A DNA stretch of 64,000 bases, taken from contig NZ_CAJFCN010000009.1 of the NCBI RefSeq assembly GCF_904063055.1, positions 124,001 through 188,000 of the forward strand, written 5' to 3'. Position numbers and translations under genes: made by a program. The notes under the pieces are model-generated. The model did no database searches, was not told the DNA's origin, and saw only the letters and a list, made by a program, of their open reading frames with translations. Every line of letters begins with the position of its first letter. The stretch's first letter is position 1. The stretch is from Pseudomonas paracarnis. Its GTDB lineage: Bacteria > Pseudomonadota > Gammaproteobacteria > Pseudomonadales > Pseudomonadaceae. Below are positions 57,574 to 64,000 of this stretch, in pieces.

Positions 57574-59025
57574 ATGTCCGTCCGTCGTACCAAAATCGTC
57601 GCCACCCTTGGCCCGGCCAGTAACTCGCCGGAAGTCCTCGAACAGCTGATTCTGGCTGGTTTGGACGTCGCCCGTCTGAACTTCTCCCACGGCACCCCGG
57701 ACGAGCACAAGGCTCGCGCCAAGCTGGTGCGTGACCTCGCCGCCAAGCATGGCCGCTTCGTTGCACTCTTGGGCGACCTGCAAGGCCCGAAAATCCGTAT
57801 CGCCAAATTCACCAACAAGCGGATCGAGCTGAAGATCGGTGACAAGTTCACCTTCTCCACCAGCCACCCGCTGACCGAAGGCACCCAGGACGTGGTGGGC
57901 ATCGACTACCCGGACCTGGTCAAGGACTGCGGCGTCGGTGACGAACTGCTGCTGGACGACGGCCGTGTGGTCATGCGCGTCGACACCGCCACGCCGACCG
58001 AACTCAATTGCACCGTGATCATCGGCGGCCCGCTGTCCGACCACAAAGGCATCAACCGTCGCGGTGGTGGCCTGACGGCGCCGGCCCTGACTGAAAAAGA
58101 CAAGGCTGACATCAAGCTCGCCGCCGAAATGGAAGTGGACTACCTCGCCGTGTCCTTCCCGCGCGACGCCGCCGACATGGAATACGCCCGTAAGCTGCGC
58201 GACGAAGCCGGCGGTACCGCCTGGCTGGTAGCGAAGATCGAGCGTGCTGAAGCCGTGGCCGATGATGAAACCCTCGACGGCCTGATCAAGGCCTCCGATG
58301 CCGTGATGGTTGCCCGTGGCGACCTGGGCGTGGAAATCGGTGACGCCGAGCTGATCGGTATCCAGAAGAAGATCATCCTGCACGCACGCCGTCATAACAA
58401 AGCGGTGATCGTTGCGACCCAGATGATGGAGTCGATGATCCAGAACCCGATGCCGACCCGTGCCGAAGTGTCCGACGTGGCCAACGCCGTGCTCGACTAC
58501 ACCGACGCCGTGATGCTCTCGGCTGAAAGTGCCGCCGGCCCGTACCCGCTGGAAGCCGTGCAGGCCATGGCGCGTATCTGCGTCGGTGCCGAAAAGCACC
58601 CGACCAGCAAGACCTCCAGCCACCGCATCGGCAAGGTTTTCGAAAGCTGTGACCAGAGCATCGCCCTGGCTGCCATGTACACCGCCAACCACTTCCCGGG
58701 CGTGAAAGCGATCATCGCTTTGACCGAAAGTGGCTACACGCCGTTGATCATGTCGCGCATCCGTTCCTCGGTGCCTATCTACGCGTTCACCCCACACCGC
58801 GAAGCCCAGGCCCGCGCGGCCATGTTCCGCGGCGTGTACACCATCCCGTTCGACCCGGCGTCGCTGGCACCGAACGAAGTCAGCCAGAAGGCGATCGACG
58901 AGTTGGTCAAACGCGGCGTCGTGGAGAAAGGCGACTGGGTCATCCTGACCAAGGGCGACAGCTACCACACCACCGGTGGCACCAATGGCATGAAGATCCT
59001 GCATGTGGGCGACCCGCAGGTCTGA
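57574..59025 (+). CDS. pyk: Pyruvate kinase
   Basis: A 483-residue glycolytic enzyme that makes ATP and pyruvate from phosphoenolpyruvate. MSVRRTKIVATLGPASNSPE is the usual start, the catalytic loop has AWLVAKIERAEAV, and MVARGDLGVEIGDAELI is the Mg/PEP site; the C-terminal allosteric domain ends in GGTNGMKILHVGDPQV. It is PykA-like by its position near class I fumarase; the genus often has a second isozyme. Confidence 0.96.
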   Translation: MSVRRTKIVATLGPASNSPEVLEQLILAGLDVARLNFSHGTPDEHKARAKLVRDLAAKHGRFVALLGDLQGPKIRIAKFTNKRIELKIGDKFTFSTSHPLTEGTQDVVGIDYPDLVKDCGVGDELLLDDGRVVMRVDTATPTELNCTVIIGGPLSDHKGINRRGGGLTAPALTEKDKADIKLAAEMEVDYLAVSFPRDAADMEYARKLRDEAGGTAWLVAKIERAEAVADDETLDGLIKASDAVMVARGDLGVEIGDAELIGIQKKIILHARRHNKAVIVATQMMESMIQNPMPTRAEVSDVANAVLDYTDAVMLSAESAAGPYPLEAVQAMARICVGAEKHPTSKTSSHRIGKVFESCDQSIALAAMYTANHFPGVKAIIALTESGYTPLIMSRIRSSVPIYAFTPHREAQARAAMFRGVYTIPFDPASLAPNEVSQKAIDELVKRGVVEKGDWVILTKGDSYHTTGGTNGMKILHVGDPQV

Positions 59026-59042
59026 GTGACAAGCTGAAAAAC

Positions 59043-59077
59043 AAAAGCCCCGCCCTGTGAATGGCGGGGCTTTTTGC
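59043..59077 (+). terminator. Terminator of pyk
   Basis: AAAGCCCCGCC and GGCGGGGCTTT arms around CTGTGAAT, followed by a T run, 18 bases after the stop. Confidence 0.9.
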
Positions 59078-59112
59078 ATTTCAGTGCAGGCCACTGTGTT
59101 GAATTTCAGCGC

Positions 59113-59187
59113 CTCATCGCAGGCAAGCCAGCTCCCACAATAGTCAGACAACTCGGTCTACTGTGGGAGCTGGCTTGCCTGCGATGG
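59113..59187. repeat. REPIN after pyk
   Basis: Inverted arms with core GCAGGCAAGCCAGCTCCCAC (from 59119) and GTGGGAGCTGGCTTGCCTGC (to 59182). Same class as the REPIN at 20231–20320. Confidence 0.9.
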
Positions 59188-59236
59188 CGTCATCGGCTCC
59201 GGACGATAAGCTCCGATACCGACTTGACCAGGCTTT

Positions 59237-60178
59237 TCATAACGTAAAAGGGCGAGCCAGGAACACATCCGCCAGCAATTGATTACGCGGCAGTCCCGCC
59301 AGGAACAAGCGCTTGGAAAAGGCCTCGACGCTGGCAGGGTGCCCGCAAAGCAAGGCCAGGGTGTGCCGGGAAACCAGCCGCAGTTGCGCCAATGCCTGCT
59401 GCAACTGCGCCGCGGTCCATAGCTCCACGGTGAGGTGCCCATGTTGCGCGGCAAGCGCTGCCAGGGGTTCAGCCAGATAATGAGCCTCGGCCTCATGGGC
59501 CAGGTGAATCACGCGAATCTCGCCTTGATGATCCTGGCGCAGTGCCTCGCGCAACACGCCCCACAAGGGGCCCAGGCCAGTACCGGAGGCCAGCAGCCAC
59601 AAGGGTCGTGATTGCCAGTCAGGATCATAGTGCAGCGCTCCACCCCGCAGTTCGCCCAGGCATACAGGATCACCGACCTTCAACTGTCGCGCGGCATCGC
59701 TGAAGGCACCGGGTTGACGGCAGTCGATATGGAACTCCAGATACGGCTCCTCCTGGGGCAAACTCGCCAGGGAATAAGGGCGTGCCACCTGCCCTGCCCA
59801 CAGCACCAAATGCTGCCCGGCCCTGTACCGCAGGGCACGTTCTGGTTGCAGGCGCAGGCGCAGTACCGTCGAACTCAGCCAATCGGCGCCCACCACCTGG
59901 GCGGGCAAGCCATCGCGCTGGGGATCAAACGCGTCGACCTTCAGGTCCGCAATGACCCGGCACTGGCACGCCAGGCGCCAACCTTGCTGGCGCTGCGTCG
60001 GGCTCAGGGCTTCGGGCTGCTGGTCGTCAACCTCACCCTCGCAACGCACCAGGCACGCATGGCAACTGCCGGCCCGGCAACTGAAGGGCACGGCCACACC
60101 GGCCTGATTCAAGGCATCCAGCAGGTTGCTGCCGGGGGTGACCGACCAGTGGCGTTCGCCGACATACAGTTCAGGCAT
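59237..60178 (-). CDS. Ferredoxin-fused FAD/NAD(P)H oxidoreductase
   Basis: A 313-residue electron-transfer protein. Residues 1–85 are a plant-type [2Fe-2S] domain (FSCRAGSCHACLVRC and a fourth Cys in RLACQC). Residues about 90–310 are a ferredoxin-reductase module with the FAD site RPYSLASLP and NAD(P) site LLASGTGLGPLWGVL. It resembles reductase components of oxygenases and CDP-6-deoxy-glucoseen reductase; no oxygenase gene is adjacent, so the acceptor is unknown. Confidence 0.9.
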   Translation of the reverse strand: MPELYVGERHWSVTPGSNLLDALNQAGVAVPFSCRAGSCHACLVRCEGEVDDQQPEALSPTQRQQGWRLACQCRVIADLKVDAFDPQRDGLPAQVVGADWLSSTVLRLRLQPERALRYRAGQHLVLWAGQVARPYSLASLPQEEPYLEFHIDCRQPGAFSDAARQLKVGDPVCLGELRGGALHYDPDWQSRPLWLLASGTGLGPLWGVLREALRQDHQGEIRVIHLAHEAEAHYLAEPLAALAAQHGHLTVELWTAAQLQQALAQLRLVSRHTLALLCGHPASVEAFSKRLFLAGLPRNQLLADVFLARPFTL

Positions 60179-60394
60179 ATAAAGACTCGATCATAAGGAG
60201 CGCGCACAGGGAATCATGCCTGCGACAGTTTGACCATAGTCGGGTGTATCGGCCACCGTGCCGGGTTATACTGCCGCGCCTTTTTAGCGTCGCGCCTGCA
60301 CCATTCTGGCGTGCCTTGGAAAGATGGCTTCAGCCGACCGATGCAACACTGAGGCCATCTTTATTGAATGTTCCCTTATAGAGGAGCGCGACTC

Positions 60395-61918
60395 ATGACC
60401 GTGATCAAGCAAGACGACCTGATTCAGAGCGTTGCCGACGCCCTGCAATTCATTTCCTACTACCACCCCGTTGATTTCATCCAGGCCATGCACGAAGCCT
60501 ACCTGCGCGAAGAATCGCCGGCAGCCCGTGACTCCATCGCCCAGATCCTGATCAACTCGCGCATGTGTGCCACCGGCCATCGCCCGATCTGCCAGGACAC
60601 CGGTATTGTCACCGTGTTCGTGCGCGTGGGTATGGACGTGCGCTGGGACGGCGCAACCATGGGCCTGGACGACATGATCAACGAAGGCGTGCGTCGCGCC
60701 TACAACCTGCCAGAAAACGTCCTGCGCGCCTCGATCCTCGCCGACCCGGCCGGCGCCCGCAAGAACACCAAGGACAACACCCCTGCGGTCATCCACTATT
60801 CCATCGTCCCGGGTAACACCGTGGAAGTGGACGTGGCGGCCAAGGGTGGCGGCTCCGAGAACAAGTCGAAAATGGCCATGCTCAACCCGTCCGACTCGAT
60901 CGTCGACTGGGTGCTCAAGACTGTTCCGACCATGGGCGCCGGCTGGTGCCCACCGGGCATGCTCGGCATTGGCATCGGCGGTACCGCCGAGAAAGCCGCG
61001 GTAATGGCCAAGGAAGTGTTGATGGAGTCCATCGACATCCACGAGCTGAAAAAGCGCGGCCCGCAAAACCGTATCGAAGAAATGCGCCTGGAGCTGTTCG
61101 AGAAGGTCAACCAACTGGGCATCGGCGCCCAGGGCCTGGGTGGCCTGACCACCGTGCTCGACGTGAAGATCATGGACTACCCGACCCACGCCGCGTCCCT
61201 GCCGGTGTGCATGATCCCCAACTGCGCCGCCACCCGTCACGCGCACTTCGTGCTCGACGGCTCGGGCCCGGCGTCACTGGAAGCGCCACCGTTGGACGCC
61301 TACCCGGAAATCGTCTGGGAAGCCGGCCCATCGGCTCGCCGCGTCAACCTCGACACCCTGACCCCGGAAGAAGTGCAGAGCTGGAAGCCGGGCGAAACCG
61401 TCCTGCTCAACGGCAAGATGCTTACCGGTCGCGATGCGGCGCACAAGCGCATGGTCGAGATGCTGAACAAGGGCGAAACCTTGCCGGTGGACCTCAAGGG
61501 CCGCTTTATCTACTACGTCGGCCCGGTTGATCCGGTGCGCGAAGAAGTGGTTGGCCCAGCGGGCCCGACCACTGCAACGCGGATGGACAAGTTCACCCGC
61601 CAGATCCTGGAGCAAACCGGCCTGCTGGGCATGATCGGCAAATCCGAGCGCGGCCCTACCGCCATCGAAGCGATCAAGGATCACAAGGCCGTGTACCTGA
61701 TGGCCGTGGGCGGCGCCGCTTACCTGGTGGCCCAGGCCATCAAGAAGTCGCGCGTGGTTGCCTTCGCCGAACTGGGCATGGAAGCCATCTACGAGTTCGA
61801 CGTCAAAGACATGCCGGTCACCGTTGCAGTAGACAGCAAAGGTGAATCCGTCCACATCACCGGTCCTGCCATCTGGCAGAAAAAGATCAGTGACAGCCTG
61901 GCGGTAGAAGTGCAGTAA
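60395..61918 (+). CDS. fumA: Class I fumarate hydratase
   Basis: A 507-residue [4Fe-4S] enzyme that interconverts fumarate and malate. The N-terminal TtdA-like domain (MCATGHRPICQDTGIVTVF, GTAEKAAVMAKEVLM) and C-terminal TtdB-like domain (GKMLTGRDAAHKRMVEML, YYVGPVDPV) are fused. GAGGAG lies nine bases before the ATG at 60395; the nine earlier codons are not family-like. It is oxygen-sensitive, unlike the class II enzyme. Confidence 0.94.
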   Translation: MTVIKQDDLIQSVADALQFISYYHPVDFIQAMHEAYLREESPAARDSIAQILINSRMCATGHRPICQDTGIVTVFVRVGMDVRWDGATMGLDDMINEGVRRAYNLPENVLRASILADPAGARKNTKDNTPAVIHYSIVPGNTVEVDVAAKGGGSENKSKMAMLNPSDSIVDWVLKTVPTMGAGWCPPGMLGIGIGGTAEKAAVMAKEVLMESIDIHELKKRGPQNRIEEMRLELFEKVNQLGIGAQGLGGLTTVLDVKIMDYPTHAASLPVCMIPNCAATRHAHFVLDGSGPASLEAPPLDAYPEIVWEAGPSARRVNLDTLTPEEVQSWKPGETVLLNGKMLTGRDAAHKRMVEMLNKGETLPVDLKGRFIYYVGPVDPVREEVVGPAGPTTATRMDKFTRQILEQTGLLGMIGKSERGPTAIEAIKDHKAVYLMAVGGAAYLVAQAIKKSRVVAFAELGMEAIYEFDVKDMPVTVAVDSKGESVHITGPAIWQKKISDSLAVEVQ

Positions 61919-61940
61919 GCACCTCATCCAAAAAAATAAA

Positions 61941-61975
61941 TGCGACTGCGGCCCCACGGCCCAGTCGCCTTTTTT
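61941..61975 (+). terminator. Terminator of the fumarase gene
   Basis: GCGACTG and CAGTCGC arms with an inner GGCC pair, then TTTTTT; 24 bases after the stop. Confidence 0.85.
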
Positions 61976-62060
61976 ATGCCTGGAGCAAGGGACTGCTCCT
62001 GATCTTGCTCTTGATCTGCTTTTGATCTTGATCTCAGGCGCCCCGTTAAACCACGCTGGC

Positions 62061-62275
62061 CGAACGCAGGCTTGAATTCGTGGGTAACCCGGCAGGACGC
62101 CGGGTTAGCCGCCCCGCGCCATGGATGGCGCGTGGCGGCGGCCCACGGATTCAAGCCTGCGTTCGGGCACACCGAGCCTAGGCGAGGTGCCGAGTGGTGG
62201 GGCAAGAGCGTTTTGCTTACTTTGGCCTGGGCCGGCATCCCGGCTTTTGCAAAGTGAGCCGCCGTCAGGGCGGAA
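62061..62275. repeat. Large composite inverted repeat
   Basis: Outer arms of 24 bases at 62061–62084 and 62142–62165 (CGAACGCAGGCTTGAATTCG and its near-complement) enclose two smaller palindromes, TAACCCGGC/GCCGGGTTA and GCGCC/GGCGC. A conserved tail to about 62275 follows. This looks like a dispersed intergenic repeat of fluorescens-group genomes; short frames within it (for example 62072–62257) are not treated as genes. Confidence 0.75.
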
Positions 62276-62332
62276 CCCTAAGTGGCCGTTACCTAACTAA
62301 CGGATATGTACTCAATCTGATCCCACATCCCG

Positions 62333-62522
62333 GTCGGCTGTCAGGCCGCCTTCGCGAGCAAGCCCGCTCCCACATTGCGATCGTGGGGTGTCAGGTAGAT
62401 AGCCGTCGGCTGGCAAGCCGTCATCGCAGGCAAGCCAGCTCCCACAGTTGGATCGTGGGGTGTCAGGTAGATAGATGTCGGCTGTCAGGCCGTCATCGCA
62501 GGCAAGCCAGCTCCCCCACAAG
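62333..62522. repeat. 72-bp tandem array of REP units
   Basis: Three units starting GTCGGCTG at 62333, 62405 and 62477, exactly 72 bases apart, the third partial. Each contains one REP core and the tail ATCGTGGGGTGTCAGGTAGAT (units 1 and 2). Unit 1 has the GCGAGCAAGCCCGC core; units 2 and 3 have GCAGGCAAGCCAGC. It lies upstream of the sensor kinase gene. Confidence 0.92.
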
Positions 62523-62592
62523 CTCCTTGGTCACAAGATATGAGCTGCCCATGCTATGGTGCTCGCCCCTTACCGTGCCTGTTCATCATCGT

Positions 62593-64000
62593 ATGATCGT
62601 GATCCCTCGCCCCCTGCGCCTGACCTTCTATTCTCTGTTGATCATCGCCGGTGCGGTGCTGGCTGCCGCCTTGGCCACGCGCCATGCCGAACGCCAGGCC
62701 TTGGTAGACGACGCCGCCCGTGCCAATCAGCAGCTGGCGCTGTATGCCAACTCGCTGCACACCCTGATCGAACGCTACCGTGCCCTGCCCGCCGTGCTGG
62801 CGCTGGATTCGGAGATGATCAGCGCCTTGAAGGGCCCGCTGGACGCCACCACGCAAGACCGGCTCAACCGCAAGCTGGAGCGCATCAACGGCGCTGCGCA
62901 GTCTTCGACCCTGGAACTGATGGACCGCACCGGCCTGGCCGTGGCCGCCAGCAACTGGAACCTGCCCAGCAGTTATGTCGGCCACAACTACGCGTTCAGG
63001 CCGTATTTCAGCCAGACCTTGAGCCACGGCACCGGGCGCTTTTATGCAGTGGGCGTGACCACGGGTATTCCGGGCTACTTTCTTTCCAGTGCGGTCGTGG
63101 ATGAGCACGAGCAGTTCCTCGGCGCCATGGTGGTCAAGCTGGAGTTCCCCGAGCTGGAGCGCGAGTGGGCCCAGGGCAATGACCTGCTGTTGGTCAGCGA
63201 TGCGCGGGGCATCGTGTTTATCGCCAACCAGCCGGGCTGGCGTTATCGCAACCTGCGGCCGTTGTCCGAAAATGACCTGGCTGAACTCAAGACCACCCGC
63301 CAATACGACAAGAAGCAACTGCAGCCGCTGGACACCCAGCCCCTGCAACGCTTTGACGAAAACAGCCATTTGATCCGCGTCAACGGCCCCGACGGCAACG
63401 CCAATTACATCTGGGAGTCGCTGCCGCTCAAGCGCGAAGGTTGGACCCTGCACCTGTTGCGCAAACCCCAGTTTGCCTTTGAAGACCAACGTAACGCGGG
63501 CCTTGCCGCTGCGGGTTCGTGGCTGGCATTGGTGTTCCTGGTGCTGTTCCTCAGCCAGCGCTGGCGCCTGGCCCGCTTGCGCCAGCGCAGCCGTGAAGAA
63601 CTGGAGCAATTGGTCGAAGAACGCACCCAGGCGCTGCGCACCGCCCAGGATGGCCTGGTGCAGTCGGCCAAGCTGGCGGCATTGGGGCAGATGTCGGCCG
63701 CCCTCGCCCATGAAATCAACCAGCCGCTGACCGCCCAGCGCATGCAACTGGCGACGCTGCGGCTGCTGCTCGACCATGGTCGCGTGGACGATGCCTACAA
63801 GGCGCTCACGCCATTGGATGACATGCTCACGCGCATGGCCGCGCTCACCGGCCACCTCAAGACGTTCGCGCGCAAGAGCCCCAGTGGCCTGCGCGAAAAG
63901 CTGGACCTGGCGACGGTGGTTGACCAATCCTTGCACCTGCTCGACGCGCGCCTGCGTGACGAAGCCATCGGTGTGGTGCTGGACCTCACCCGCCCGGCCT
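62593..64000 (+). CDS. DctB-like sensor histidine kinase, N-terminal part
   Basis: At least 469 codons are open to the right edge. There is a transmembrane helix at about 9–30, a dCACHE-like periplasmic domain (about 35–285, with MDRTGLAVAASNWN and GHNYAFRPYFSQTL), a second helix (about 307–325), a coiled coil, and the H box LGQMSAALAHEINQPLTA (His373). These features match DctB-type kinases that sense C4-dicarboxylates and act with an NtrC-family regulator. The nearby fumarase fits a C4-acid theme but proves nothing. The ATPase domain lies outside the window. Confidence 0.85.
   Translation, partial: MIVIPRPLRLTFYSLLIIAGAVLAAALATRHAERQALVDDAARANQQLALYANSLHTLIERYRALPAVLALDSEMISALKGPLDATTQDRLNRKLERINGAAQSSTLELMDRTGLAVAASNWNLPSSYVGHNYAFRPYFSQTLSHGTGRFYAVGVTTGIPGYFLSSAVVDEHEQFLGAMVVKLEFPELEREWAQGNDLLLVSDARGIVFIANQPGWRYRNLRPLSENDLAELKTTRQYDKKQLQPLDTQPLQRFDENSHLIRVNGPDGNANYIWESLPLKREGWTLHLLRKPQFAFEDQRNAGLAAAGSWLALVFLVLFLSQRWRLARLRQRSREELEQLVEERTQALRTAQDGLVQSAKLAALGQMSAALAHEINQPLTAQRMQLATLRLLLDHGRVDDAYKALTPLDDMLTRMAALTGHLKTFARKSPSGLREKLDLATVVDQSLHLLDARLRDEAIGVVLDLTRPA

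Noticed and set aside
57448..59151. A 567-codon frame antisense to pyruvate kinase
   Set aside because: Mirror frame of a strongly biased high-GC gene; no recognisable protein features.
62072..62257. A 61-codon gene within the composite repeat
   Set aside because: It lies wholly inside a dispersed inverted repeat and its apparent protein follows from the palindromes.
62333..62522. CRISPR array
   Set aside because: The spacing is regular but the supposed spacers are themselves repeated and contain REP cores; no cas genes are near.

Overview
The window is a stretch of high-GC chromosome from a Pseudomonas of the fluorescens group. The evidence is the ruvCAB–ybgC–tolQRAB–pal–cpoB–queE block, mvaT, an OprD-family porin, the secA/dciA pair, and many REP/REPIN elements with GCGAGCAAGC or GCAGGCAAGCC cores. 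Most of it is conserved core genome; the accessory-looking parts are at the left end (1–11.4 kb) and at a few intergenic repeats.

Layout. 1–294: tail of a filamentous-haemagglutinin-like gene. 295–3360: a cassette of about 2.9 kb with one 807-codon gene, preceded by a perfect HrpL-type hrp box (522–549) and flanked by two near-identical REPIN-bearing direct repeats. The encoded protein has a type III-like N terminus and a C-terminal His/Cys pair resembling caspase-fold proteases; it is the best candidate for something undescribed. 3370–9076: an SRPBCC protein, an EmrAB/OprM-type tripartite efflux operon and an AraC regulator. 9078–11431: a leuA gene with a possible ribosome-coupled attenuator leader, next to tRNA-Lys(UUU). 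11.5–20.2 kb: queE, the Tol-Pal envelope operon and the RuvABC resolvasome. 20.3–29.9 kb: yebC, aspS, a zinc-ribbon protein, a ribbon-helix-helix protein, a Dps-like ferritin, a membrane-anchored cold-shock-domain protein, slyX, a HIT protein, an OprD porin, MscS and YajQ. 30–41 kb: panE, an orphan hybrid-free sensor kinase, a cobalamin adenosyltransferase, a Nudix/thiamine-phosphate-synthase fusion, argJ, secA, dciA and a HerA-like ATPase. 41.2–43.1 kb: a chemoreceptor gene interrupted by one amber codon. 43.4–46.4 kb: overlapping glycosyltransferase, deacetylase-like and flippase-like genes, with a small gene antisense to the last. 46.4–49.6 kb: purU, mvaT, sbcB. 49.7–56.4 kb: a tightly coupled six-gene MoxR/DUF58 cluster with RDD, SpoIIM, DUF4129 and DUF4350 proteins. 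56.4–64 kb: PilZ protein, lipoprotein, pyruvate kinase, ferredoxin reductase, class I fumarase, a dense repeat region and the start of a DctB-like sensor kinase that runs off the end.

How they work together. Tol-Pal genes form one operon for outer-membrane constriction; ruvCAB processes Holliday junctions; the six-gene MoxR set looks like a single membrane-associated chaperone unit; the 43.4–46.4 kb genes look like one envelope glycoconjugate or lipid unit. No type III secretion apparatus lies in the window, so the effector reading depends on one elsewhere in the genome. All assignments were made by eye from sequence motifs; no database search was run.
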